Assembly (NCBI GenBank): GCA_009760855.2
Contig: WPIO01000052.1
Coordinates: 124,001 to 188,000, forward strand
Direction of reading: 5' to 3'
DNA length: 64,000 bases
Source: Cristatella mucedo
Taxonomy: Eukaryota; Bryozoa; Phylactolaemata; Cristatellidae
Shown: one piece after another, positions 21,794 through 32,153 of the stretch
Position numbering within the stretch: position 1 is the stretch's first letter
How the letters are laid out: the number at the start of each line of letters is the position of its first letter
Program-made: the position numbers and the translations under genes
Notes under the pieces: model-generated
Told to the model about the DNA's origin: nothing
The model's database searches: none
The model's input: the letters and a program-made list of their open reading frames with translations, nothing else

Positions 21794-24700
21794 ATGTCTG
21801 AGAAAAATGAATTTTCACGGCGTGAGGGTGAATCATTGAATGAGCATGCTAAGAGGTTAGTATCTTCTTATGAACTAAATTTTGGCGTTAAACCTTCTTT
21901 TGACAAGAAATATGGTAAGTCTTCTCGCATAGTTCATTATCCATTTTCTGCAGTTGATATAAAGGAATTAGTTGAAAATCTATTATCACATAAAAAAGTA
22001 ATACAAAAGACACAAAAACAAAATAGTTTAAAGAATCAAAACGTCTTCGTAAGATTGAAACAAGTGGTTGATTTCTAGGAAGAAAAACAGCAAATGGTAA
22101 TGAGATTGACTATGAATATGAAGGTTTTAAAATAGAAAATCTTAACACATTCAAAGAAAATTATACTCCAGGTTTAATTGATGTTATGACTAGTGTTTCA
22201 TTATGCGTTAATAATGTAAAAATGAGCCTTATCATACATCTTAAATTAGAGAATGCAAAGAAAGACATCATTTATATTCCATTAGCTTGCTAACCACCAA
22301 CAATATTGAATAGGATTTCTCACTTCAAATCAATATTTGGAAAACATTTTGCTGTAATTAATAGAAGAGTTGATGCATGGAATGAGGGGGGATCTTCATG
22401 TAGAGTTGTTGGAATTGTTAGTGCTTATGCAAAATTTACTCGACTCATTCCTCATATTGGAGGTTCATGCGTTCCTCTTCCAGATAAATTAAAAAATAAG
22501 AGATGTATTATAAATATAAAGAATACTGATGATAATTTTTGTGCGTTGTGGTGTGTATTAAGAGCATTAAACCCCAGAGATAATCATCCAGAATCAATAC
22601 ATGATTTAAGGTAAATATTGACTGAAAAGTATTTAGATATCCTATATTTAGTAAAAGAGTGATTCTCTTCAAGTAACAAGAAAGATTCAAGAAATCAATT
22701 TATTATTAATGATGGTGTTCCTATTGAAGTGGAAGATATTCCAAAACTTGCTAGTCTATTTATTGTTTCAATAAATGTTTATGAATATACTTATTCTATA
22801 TCACCATTAATTATTAATTCCGAAGAGAGTGAAAAACATATAGATCTTCTTTTATATACTAATCAAGAGAAATCTCATTATGTGTTAATAAAATTTTTTA
22901 ATTCTCTATGTAGAACTGAGAAAAATAGTGGAAGAACAAGATTATTTTGTAAGAAATGCCTTTCAAGAGAACAAGAAAAATTAGATGAACATGTTATTGT
23001 TTGGAATTTAGAACACTGTGGAACATCTAAAATAAAAATGTCACATGCAAATAGTAATAAGGATGGAACTGGAGATCTAGTTATGTTTAGAGGTTATAAT
23101 AAAATGATTAAAGCACCATTTATTGCTTATGCTGACTTTGAATGTTTACTAGGAACGATTGATTATCCAGAAGAATCAATAAAGGGGTCATTTAACCAAT
23201 ACAAACCATGCTCAGGTGCATATATAATTGTAAATCATGAAGGTAAAATAGTATCAAGATATACCCAAACTTTTGGAGTTGATTGCGTTGATAAATTCAT
23301 TAAATCATTAAAGGAAGATTTCAAAAAGAAGGAAGAAGAACTTAAAGAGGTACTTAAACAATATCGAATATATGATAAATCATCTATGACTGAAGAACAG
23401 AGAAAAGAATATAATAATGCAACCGCTTGTTTGATATGCGGAAAATCCTTAACAAAAGAACTAAAAGTATTGGATCATTGTCATTTAACAGGTAAATACA
23501 GAGGAGCAGCACATGGATCATGCAACTCAAAATTAAAAATCTCTGTAAAATCTTTAAAACTTCCAGTATACATTCATAATCTTAGAGGATAGGATTCACA
23601 TTTATTTGTTAGTGCACTTAATTGCGATGATGATAAAAACAAGTAATTGCTAATAATAAAGAAAGATTTTTAACCATTGATTTTGGTGATATTTGTTTTA
23701 GAGATTCATATCAATTATTACAAGATTCATTACGTAATCTAATGAAAAATGTATCAAAGGCTGATGATAAATTTGCTGCAATCAGACAACATTTTATTGA
23801 GTTTAAATTCAAACAATATGATAATGCAAAAACAGCATTACTAACAAGAAAAAAGGTTTATCCTTATGAATACATGGATTCTTTTGCTAGATTTGAAGAA
23901 ACCTGTTTACCACCAATTGATAAGTTTTACTCTAGTCTTAGTGGAAATATTTCTAATGAAGATTATGAACATGCAAATAAAGTATGGAGAGCATTTGAAA
24001 TAAAAAACTTACGGGAATATCATGATTTATATCTAAAGATTGATGTTTCAGGTTTAGCAGATGTTTTTGAAAGGTTTCGCGATCTAATAATAAAGAATTA
24101 TGAAATAAATCCAGCAAAGTTTTTAACAACTCCTCAATTAACTTGGACTGCAGTTTTAAAACATACTGGTGTTGTTCTTGAATTACTAACTGATTTTAAT
24201 ATGTGTTTATTCTTTGAAAAGGGAATACGAGGAGGAATGACACAAGTTTCATAACGTAAAGCTAAAGCAAATAATCCTAGATGTGTCGATTTCGATCCTA
24301 AGAAATAACCTTCTTATCTATCATACTTTGATGCAACTAATCTCTATGGGTGGGCAATGAAACAAATTTCCCTACTGGTGCTTTCAATTTCTTATCAAAA
24401 CAAAAAGTAAAATTATGGAGTGAAAATAAAAATGAATTAATTAAAAAGTTTAAAGCACATTCAAATAAAGGTAATGTCCTTGAAGTTGATATACATTGTC
24501 CAATGGAAAAACATGATTATTTCTCTGATTATACTTTGCTTCCAGAAAACAAATATATAACTAAAAAAAAATATTCCAAATACCAAAAAAGTTTTAATAA
24601 GGTTAGTGATCCAGTAGAAAACTAGTATTAGATTTAATACCAAAAAAAAATATGTTATACACTATCTTAATTTTAAGAATTGTATTGAGTTAGGTTATGA

Positions 24701-25810
24701 ATAAACAAAAATACATAGAGTATTAGTGTTTGATCAATCTAATTTGCTAGAAGAATATATAGATAATAATACAGCTCTTAGAAATAAAGCAGCAAATGAT
24801 TTTGAAAAGAATTTCTTTAAACTACTAAATAATGCTTTCTTTGGAAAAACAATGGAGAATGTTAGGGGAAGAAAAAATATTGAGCTGTTAAATTGTGAAT
24901 TAAATGAAGATTTAGTTAGAATAAATAGGATTTATTGAAGTCCTAGATTTGTTGATGGAAAGATATTATCAAATGTAATTGTCTGCATAGAAAGTAATAA
25001 GGAATCAGTAACACTTAATAAGCCTATTATTGTTGGATTTTGTATTCTTGATTTATCAAAGAATTTGATGCAAAAATTCTATTATCTATAAATGATGAAC
25101 AGATATGATTCAAAAATAAACTTTTTATTTACTGACACCTATACTCTTGTTATGGAGATTTTTACAGAAGATGTTTATAAAGACTTTATCGAATATCCAG
25201 AAACACTAGATCTAAATACTTTTCCCGATGATTATTCATTTTGGAAAGATGAAAGAGCAAAAAGTATTATAAAGAGTAATAATAAGATCGTTGGAAAGTT
25301 TAAAGATGAGATAACAGATAAAATTAAAACGGCAACACTAAATGAATGTGTCTTCTTAAGACCAAACATTTATTCCTATACTATCTGTAATGATGAAGAT
25401 ATTCTTGATAATAATGGAAAACAAATAGGAAAAACTATGGTTGTATGTGAAATGAATGAGAAATATGATAAACATGGAAAACAAATAGGTCAATCTAAGA
25501 AGGTAAAAGGAGTAAATAAAAGTGTTGTTGACAGGAGCTTGAAACAATCTGATTTCTTATCATGCCTAAATAAAAAAGTAGACAAATATTGTGAGCAATC
25601 ATTGATTAGAAGTGAAAAACATAACATATAATTTATATTATCAGACAAAGTAAAGTTGCACTGTCAGCATTTGAATCAAAACATTACTGGTTAGATTGCG
25701 GATGTAGTAGTTATGCATACGGTCATTATAAGATTGCTAAAGCCTTAAGTGAAGATACTAATCCAGGCTATTGTGATAAATGTATTGAACAAAATTTTAT
25801 CTTTGTATAG
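21794..25810 (+). pseudogene. Protein-primed DNA polymerase B of Polinton A
   Basis: The replicative polymerase of Polintons, spread over at least five frame segments. Recognisable in order: an N-terminal region with NFCALWCVLRAL near 22,540; exonuclease I YADFECL near 23,130; an HNH/endonuclease VII-like knuckle DHCHLTGKYRGAAH near 23,475; VYPYEYMDSF near 23,860; block A YFDATNLYGWAM near 24,325; block [14 protein letters not shown] near 24,820; block C at 25,128-25,145; thumb KGVNK near 25,510; and a C-terminal AFESKHYWLDCG near 25,665. In block C the second catalytic Asp is Tyr (codon 25,140-25,142). With frameshifts and stops (for example 22,076, 22,612, 23,590), it is inactive. Confidence 0.9.
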
Positions 25811-25814
25811 GGAA

Positions 25815-26195
25815 ATGGATTTTGATGAAATATATGAAAAGATTCTTAATTCCAATGATTTATTAGGTGGTGATGTAGTTTCTATTTGTCAACGAACATT
25901 AGGTTGTGATCGTAATTCTTCGTTTCATAAGATAGAAGTTTATACAAATTTTAAACTATTAGACTCAGCAATTATTGACAATATTTTGGAGCGTTTAAAA
26001 TGTAGACAAAAATTATTTGAGTTAGTACCACAAACACACATTTTCGAGTTAATACCAAACTCTCACAAACACATTTTCAATTCTGATAAATTTCTCAAAC
26101 AGAAATGTTTAAAAGAATTTGAACCAGAAACTGAATCAGCTGAAGAATATATAACTTCATTTCTACCTGATTATAAAAAAACTGAATTGTATTAA
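25815..26195 (+). CDS. Small Polinton A protein, possible death-effector-like fold
   Basis: An intact frame of 126 codons from an ATG that follows TGTATAGGGAA, a variant of the gene-start motif. It begins MDFDEIYEKIL, continues with CQRTLGCDRN and LLDSAIIDNILERLKCRQKLFELV, and ends in an acidic tail. The hydrophobic spacing is reminiscent of a helical death-effector domain, but I see no certain signature. It overlaps no other gene and starts 4 bases after the polymerase stop. A diverged second copy follows at 26,214. Function unknown; one of the few uninterrupted frames of either Polinton. Confidence 0.55.
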   Translation: MDFDEIYEKILNSNDLLGGDVVSICQRTLGCDRNSSFHKIEVYTNFKLLDSAIIDNILERLKCRQKLFELVPQTHIFELIPNSHKHIFNSDKFLKQKCLKEFEPETESAEEYITSFLPDYKKTELY

Positions 26196-26213
26196 ATAAA
26201 TTTTTATCTTTAT

Positions 26214-26588
26214 ATTGAAAAAATAGATTTTGAGGAAAAATTTGAAAAGATTTTTAAATGTGGTGCTGTTCGGGAGGATTTGTTTTCTTTTTGTCAACGT
26301 AAAGTAGGTAGTCACCATGGATCTGAATTTCTTGATTTCAAAGCCTATCAAGCTTTAAAAGAATTAGACTCAACGATTATTGACATTCTTTTGAAGATTG
26401 TAGATTAAAATGGGAGGATTTTAAAATGTAGTCTAAAATTATATGACTTAACACCACACGAACATTTTCCATTTAAGTCTGAATCTGAATCTGAGTCTGA
26501 ACATGATTCTGAAGCAGAACCTCAATCAGACCATGCATCAGCTGAAGTTGACTTCACTTCTTATGAAAATGAAAAAACTGAATTATAA
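26214..26588 (+). pseudogene. Diverged tandem copy of the preceding small gene
   Basis: Reads DFEEKFEKIFKCGA, FSFCQRKVGSHHGSEF and LKELDSTIIDIL, colinear with the gene at 25,815. The start codon position holds ATAG after a TTATATTGAAAA stretch, and a TAG at 26,406 interrupts the frame. The last third has a SESESESE acidic repeat near 26,480. A duplication followed by decay explains it. Confidence 0.6.
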
Positions 26589-26904
26589 AAAATATTTCTA
26601 CTTATATAGAAATTGATGTGTCAATAATTCTAAGCTGTGAGCAATCTAGAGAAATGGCGGTAAAGATCTGTCTTAAAAAACCATAAGGTAATGATCAACG
26701 TATAGTTTAGACACTCACTTGATAAACTTATTCCAGATTTAGATAGTTAATTTGTTTGTATTCTTATAGAAATATGTGAAGCTTCTGATAAACTAATGGA
26801 GTGTAGAGGTAAGATAAATGAAATGCTTGAAGAAGCAGCTGAAAAATCAAAAACCCCAAAAACATAACAGGGTGTGCAAATTAATTAATTGTATTAAATA
26901 CATT
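26589..26904 (+). other. Polinton A spacer with decayed short genes
   Basis: Two gene-start-like motifs TATAGA occur at 26,605 and 26,765, each followed within 8 bases by ATG, but the frames close at once (the second reads ATG TGA). This suggests two further small genes, now lost. The alpha LINE begins at about 26,905. Confidence 0.4.
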
Positions 26905-28242
26905 AAACTAGCCAGGTCTACTAAACGAAAGCTTGAAAAAGCATGCAAAAGATCCGGACTAACTGTCCATCGACAGGCATATGAAGACTACTGTAGGTCG
27001 TACCAATCGATCCTAGCAAAGGCCGAGTCTAGCTTCTATAGAAACATTGTTGAATCACAGATGCACAATCCAAACATGCTGATGTCGACAATAAACAATC
27101 TCCTCAACAGTTCCCAGATTAGCTTCTTACCTGATGATCCTTGTGATGATCTAGCCAATCGCTTCTCTCGATTCTTTGTGCAGAAGATAGACAAGATCAT
27201 GGAATCCATCCCTGCGATGACAACCCCCCCACTAGAATGCTGTTCCTCGGTTCCTGGCTGCACCTCAATGTCTGCATTTAAGCTGGTCACTAGTGATCTA
27301 ATCCTAAAGTTCGTATCGCAATCAAAGAAACCAGCAAGTCCTCTGGACCCTATTCCCACGGTCCTGCTCCTACGTTGCATTGATCTGCTGCTGCCATGCA
27401 TAACTAACATCAGTAATATGTCATTAGCCTCAGGTCATGTCCCAGCACCTTTCAAAAAAGCTGTAGTCAGGCCTCTTCTCAAGATAGCAACACTAGACCA
27501 AGAGAACTTGAGCAACTACCGCCCAGTTTCCCTTCTACCATTCCTATCAGAGACACTGGAACGGGTCGTGGCAGACCAGCTGAACTCATATATCGAAACC
27601 TTACACCTTGCTAGTAAGTTCCAGTCTGGCTTTAGAGCTAATCACTCCACAGAAACAGCATTGCTAAGGGTTTACAACGACCTACTTAGGAATGCAAACA
27701 TGGGTAGAGTGTCTCTGCTTGTTTTGCTCGATCTTTTGGCAGCTTTTGACACCATCGATCACAAAGTTCTTCTAGAGCGCCTCTCATCTCGCCTGAGCAT
27801 CACTGGCACTGCTCTGCAGTGGTTCAGGTCTTACCTCAGTGGGAGACTCCAGAGTATTGACGTGAATGGATAAAGATCATATGAAGTATCTCTGAATATG
27901 GAGTACCTCAGGGCTCCGTGCTAGGTCCGGTTCTGTACACGGTTTATACTCTCCCTCTTGCTGATGTGATTGCCAAGCACAATCTAGGCTTTCACTTCTA
28001 TGCGGATGACACTCAGTTGTACCTTTGCTTTGATCCCTCCCAGCCTTTGAGCACCTCAAATTCTCTCAACTCACTTGCTGCATGCATTGATGACATCCGC
28101 AAATGGATGGCAGTACATTTTCTAAAACTAAACGATGACAAAACTAACTTACTAGTTATGGGCAAACCCAGTGTGATTCAGAGATTGGAAAGGCTGTCTC
28201 TCAAATTTGGCTCTGCAAGCATATCTCCTGTCGAATCAGCTT
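26905..28242 (+). pseudogene. Reverse transcriptase of alpha LINE
   Basis: Two frames, 26,905-27,873 and 27,918-28,242, separated by a stop and frameshift near 27,871-27,900. Landmarks: VVRPLLKIATLDQENLSNYR (27,450), SLLPFLSETLERVVADQL, KFQSGFRANHSTETALLRV, LVLLDLLAAFDTIDHKVLL (block A, 27,720), and after the break FHFYADDTQLYLCFD (block C, 27,987). The first 29 codons of the upstream open frame (from 26,818) belong to Polinton A, not to the LINE, so that frame is chimeric. The usual SAAFDT has become LAAFDT. Confidence 0.85.
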
Positions 28243-28513
28243 GAAATCTAGGTGTCATATTCCAAAGAGACCTCTCGTTAGACGACCATATCAGCTCCAC
28301 AGTCAAATCTGCCTATTTTCAGCTTCTTAACATTGCTAGAAATTTGGTCTTGTTTAGATAAGGATACCACGTCTAACTTGGTCCATGCATTCGGGACATC
28401 CCGTCTCGACTTCTGCAACTCACTGCTTACTGGCCTACCAGCATGTGCGATCAGGTGATTGCAGCTGGTGCAAAACTCTGCAGCTAGGCTTGTCTGTCGT
28501 GAGATCGCAGTTG
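26905..28513 (+). mobile_element. LINE family alpha in Polinton A, truncated at both ends
   Basis: The best-preserved reverse transcriptase in the window, yet its 3' end is missing: it stops at GAGATCGCAGTTGC, whereas other copies continue with the C-terminal region and (ATT)n tail. Polinton sequence resumes with TTTCTTTTAGAGATTTGTG. Because LINEs insert 3' end first, a later deletion or recombination must have removed the tail. High similarity to the copy at 43,305-44,656. Confidence 0.8.
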
Positions 28514-28687
28514 CTTTCTTTTAGAGATTTGTGATTATAATGATCATATAAGACAGGATCAAAAGAAAATTGATGAATTGTTCAAAAAAGTTAAACAAAG
28601 AATTAAAGAAGGCATGATGGTTGAAATGATTGAAGAAGTGTCAAAAATTTAAATCAATTGAATAAATCTTTAACCTTTTATAGAAAG

Positions 28688-28870
28688 ATGGATCAAAATT
28701 TTTCAAGAATTCTTTGTTGTTATTATGCTGTAAGAATTGCGAAACATTTATGCGGCTTTGATGATGATGATAGTACTTATATTGCTTTAGATCTTTATAA
28801 GCGTATTTTTGCATTAGGTGATTTAAAATTTCTATTTATTTACGAGTTTGTGATAAATTTGATAAAATAG
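28688..28870 (+). CDS. Short Polinton A frame of unknown function
   Basis: An ATG at 28,688 follows TATAGAAAG (28,679-28,687), the same gene-start context used across both Polintons. The 60-codon product begins MDQNFSRILCCYY, has an acidic FDDDDST patch and ends in a hydrophobic segment LFIYEFVINLIK. No family is recognised. Seventeen bases beyond its stop the Polinton sequence gives way to repeat U, so the gene may be the remnant of a longer one. Confidence 0.45.
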   Translation: MDQNFSRILCCYYAVRIAKHLCGFDDDDSTYIALDLYKRIFALGDLKFLFIYEFVINLIK

Positions 28871-28887
28871 GAGAGAAAGAAAAAATA

Positions 28888-29640
28888 CCTTATCTAGCGG
28901 CCTAGCCTTGTGCTTAATGCTATTCGGTGTGCGCCTACGCGCAATAAGCTGGCCGCCACGAAACGAGCGTTTCTGGGACCGACCTGCTTACCGTTACTAA
29001 AGGGGGTCATGAGTCCGCGGCGTGAATTGGAAAGCGAGACGCACAAATCGGGGATTTTACTGAGCTTTATTCGCAAGCGCACAAAGCCGCTGCGCGTCTA
29101 GCTCAGTTTTATCTCCACACTCCTCGCACGTTCTCAACAGCACCAACACTCTTGCGGAGGAAACACGTCTCCACACTTAAGCTACTTACGTCTATAATGG
29201 GTGAGCGATCCAAATAGACAGAGCCCGAACCGGAGCCTAAACACCGACCGGAGAACTAAAACTCCACACACGCCAACTACGTCTAGATCACACCGGCAGA
29301 ACCTTATGCCGAGACCACGTGCTAGCGCGCACACACAAAACACACAAGAAACACAAAATGCCAGCTCAGACGCGATACGACCGTATTCGGTGGAGTCAGC
29401 CAAATCCTCCTAGCGCTGTCTCGTCCTGTTCCGTCAATCGCCGGCCAACAGCCCGCCCTCCTCCCTCGCTTTCAGAGAAACGAGTGCCCGACGGCGTCGA
29501 AGCGCGGAGCCAGACAAAAGACCAAGAGATAAGAAGAGACCAAGAGCGAACGTCGCTCGACTCTTAAATAGCCGAGACAATGGGGCAAGAGCTTAGTGGT
29601 ATTGGGCCCGACACCCCGGCCCATTACGGCAAGGAATTAA
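28888..29640 (-). repeat. Repeat family U, inverted copy right of Polinton A
   Basis: From CTAGCGGCCTAGCC onward this is the reverse complement of 21,060 back to 20,680 (including GTCATGAGTCCGCGGCGTGAATT and TAGCTCAGTTTTATCTCCACAC). It then matches the reverse complement of 18,880-19,150 (CCCGCCCTCCTCCCTCGCTTTCAGAGAAAC). The two pieces are adjacent here but separated by about 1.5 kb on the left, so one side has lost or gained sequence. Confidence 0.7.
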
Positions 29641-30189
29641 TACCGTCACTATGCCACTGGAAGGGCACCTCTGTCCAGCTTGAATGGCGAATGGGTTCCA
29701 GACGATTCTTTCTTGGAACGAGTGAAGGCGGAGGTTGACAGGCCAGCCAACATCAACCAGCAGATCCCGCGGGTATCGTACCAATTTTAAAGGCCGAATC
29801 ACCACCGCTGGTCTCAGAGCTTCCTGGCTTGCTCTTAAGCTCTTGCTCTCTAAACGCGCTAGCGTTCCTCTCTCGCTCACTGCTCCAGGACAAAGGAGTT
29901 CTTGCCCGCCGCCGGACAGCTCTTGTTCGCGCTAAAATTAAGCGAAGACCAACAAGGCGCTAAAATAGGGCCACTGTTTCTCGCGATATTGAGAGTACGG
30001 TGGATGAATTGTCTGGGCAAATGACCCAGGTGTGTGACCTGCTTGCCAAGAAAAAGAGGGAAAACTTCGACCCCACCCATAGGCCGTCGTATGAACCCCG
30101 CCCGGCACAGCGTATGCCTATCTATGAATATCTAAGAATATCGTAAGAATATCTGGACTCTTACAGAAATTTTTTTTTTGCGACTCGAG
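29641..30189 (+). other. Possible gag-like or internal remnant of the U element
   Basis: Broken plus-strand frames give text such as GEWVPDDSFLERVKAEVD near 29,680-29,735 and VDELSGQMTQVCDLLAKKKR near 30,000-30,060, reminiscent of a structural protein of a retroelement, but no zinc knuckle, protease or polymerase block is visible. Position directly after a U copy would suit internal coding sequence following a terminal repeat. Very uncertain. Confidence 0.25.
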
Positions 30190-31300
30190 CCCAATAAACA
30201 GTTAAGTGAATGGATCTCTTTGCCGTGACTTCGGGTGTGGCTTTAAAAATTAGCTGCCATTGAATGACCTATGCAGAGTCCCGTATGGCTGTGCCATCAG
30301 GTACTCCAGTTTGTACTGCAGAGGTACTTGTGTGTGGCACCCCCTTAAGTGCGGCATTGCTCACCTATATCATTCTTTCCTAGTATCGTCTTTTTATACC
30401 CAACTCTGCTCTTTCGCTTCCTCACTTTTCAGCTTTCTGTATTACGATCCCTGAAGACTGCATGTATATGCAAGAAATGCGTAAAGGAAATGTTGGGTGG
30501 TATCTGAGAAATACGTGTGTACTGTGCACTCATCATTTTGCACAAGTGACTGTGACTTAGCGGGGAAATCATCTGGCTTAAGTAATTTAAGTTATCAGCA
30601 GCTACTGCGATATTTCCTTTTCCTGCATAAGTGGCATCTTTTCGAAAAAATTTCATACATTTCAAGTTTTTTGAAATTTTAGTAATAAAAGATAAACTGG
30701 TTATAAATGCAAGCTAGTTATAAATGAAATCCTAAATTTTGGGGGTTGACAGATGACTGGAATAGGATAAATACAATTATTATGTAATATCTATTTACAG
30801 CGCAAGTTGTACATCAAGCTGTACAAAGTAATTTTCTTTGACGAATAACAGAGCCCGAACTGCGGTTCTCTGGTGAACTTTGTCAATACAAGCTACTGAG
30901 CCCTAAACGGACCAGCAGAACACCTCTTTAACGCGTGAAAAACGTTAAGTTTTCAAAATAATGACAAGCCCCCATAGGTTAACTGTCTGACTGGTAGTTT
31001 TAACACGATCAAAAAAGCGTAAATAGCCTTAGCGAGATGGCCCCGATCAAAGCCCCGGAGCACATGGCAACCTGTATCGCCAAAGGCTGGGCGGAGTAGG
31101 CGTAACCTGCCTCTCACCGCAAGACGTAACCTACTGCCGAATGCGATTCGGCGCAAGCCTGCGCTCAATAAGAGATGGTCACACGAATGAGCGTTTAACG
31201 CCAACCTACTTAACAAATGAGTAATGAGTCCACGGCGTGATTTGGACACCCGTAACCGCACAGAAGCTGGCGATGAGCTTCCGTGATTCGCTCGTTACTT
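30190..31300. repeat. Repeat family U pieces and unassigned DNA
   Basis: CCCAATAAACAG at about 30,190 and GACCTATGCAGAGTCCCGTATGG near 30,268 match copy 1 blocks. 31,140-31,260 (CAATAAGAGATGGTC, GAGTCCACGGCGTGATTTGG) is a diverged second version of 28,940-29,040. The stretch 30,430-31,130 between them has no recognised content. Confidence 0.5.
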
Positions 31301-31379
31301 AAAGCCTCTGTGATGGCTGCACGGCTCGACCTGTGGTGGGGCTCTAGCAGACATGAGGAGGTGTCTTCCCCGGAGGCTG

Positions 31380-31910
31380 ACGTTTGCACTCAGGTTAGGT
31401 TCGGTTGGCAGAGACGGGCGGCTGTAATTGGGTAAGGGTCACCGGCTAGGCCGATGTCTGGCCTATGAGCATGGCCGGATGTGCGGTGACGAAAGGTCAC
31501 CGAGGCTCTTGGGTAAGGGAAGTTGGCCGAGCGTGTCGTGGTGTTGGACGCTCCAGGTCTCTCTTGGTTATGCATATGGATGGGTGCAGGCGTGCTCCGG
31601 CGATGCGGCCACGCACGCAAGGCGACGAGCGCCTGATGTCCGAGCGGAGTTGGATAGCACGCTCGATGTTGTGGCTTGTGTGCTCCACCTTCCCTGTGTT
31701 CGTGGCCCCTCGTGAGCTTTTGTCTTTCATGCGGAAGCTCTCGACTGCGATAGACGTCGTCTCCGACTAGCCAAGCAGTTACTCACCCAGCCGGATCTTT
31801 TACGGCGTACGCTCGTACTGTGGGATTCGGAGTCGGTACAACGGTGGGACTGCGGAAGCCGCCTGATCAACTAACACGTTTGTTCGCGCTTGCTGCCTCG
31901 TCTTTAATGT
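31380..31910 (-). repeat. Repeat family U copy split by Polinton B, left part
   Basis: 31,735-31,905 is the reverse complement of 21,345-21,530 (GCTTGCTGCCTCGTC, CTAACACGTTTGTTCGCG). It stops where the Polinton B terminal repeat begins. The next U block in order, corresponding to 21,147-21,340, appears only beyond the other end of Polinton B at 50,791-50,980. Confidence 0.75.
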
Positions 31911-32112
31911 ACTTGTTGAAAGTATATTAAGGTTTCTGAACATTTCCATCTCAAACTTCTCCATGTTCGCTAACGCTCACATATTCGAAGTTTTCGAACA
32001 AAATGTTCTGAAAACCTTAATATATTTCCAACATGAATCTTTTACTTACAGTTTTTTAATTTACAGTCATACAACTGACTTACTTTTTTATCTATATAAG
32101 AGTAAACAATTT
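31911..32112 (+). repeat. Left terminal inverted repeat of Polinton B
   Basis: About 200 bases match the reverse complement of 50,561-50,790: GAACATTTCCATCTCAAAC, GCTAACGCTCACATATTCG, CAACATGAATCTT, then GACTTACTTTTTTATCTATA. Inside it GTATATTAAGGTTTCTGAACA and TGTTCTGAAAACCTTAATATA form a further inverted pair. The exact first base and a 6-bp target duplication are not certain. Confidence 0.85.
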
Positions 32113-32153
32113 TTTTAAATTTTCAATTGAATTTTGTATTTTTATATTTCTAT

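Larger units (their letters stand above)
21541..28887 (+). mobile_element. Polinton/Maverick element A (right part missing)
   Basis: A markedly AT-rich segment holds a protein-primed family B DNA polymerase, duplicated small genes and an alpha LINE. Sequence just left of the polymerase (CTATATAGTAGAGTAAAAATTATTCAATTGAA) resembles the inner end of the Polinton B terminal repeat, so the left end is close. On the right it ends abruptly against repeat U at about 28,888, with no capsid, ATPase or integrase genes. It is therefore a truncated element of a lineage different from B. Confidence 0.8.

Noticed and set aside
31428-31770. Overlapping frames of 75-100 codons on both strands
   Set aside because: GC-rich repeat U sequence gives chance open frames on both strands; no motif.
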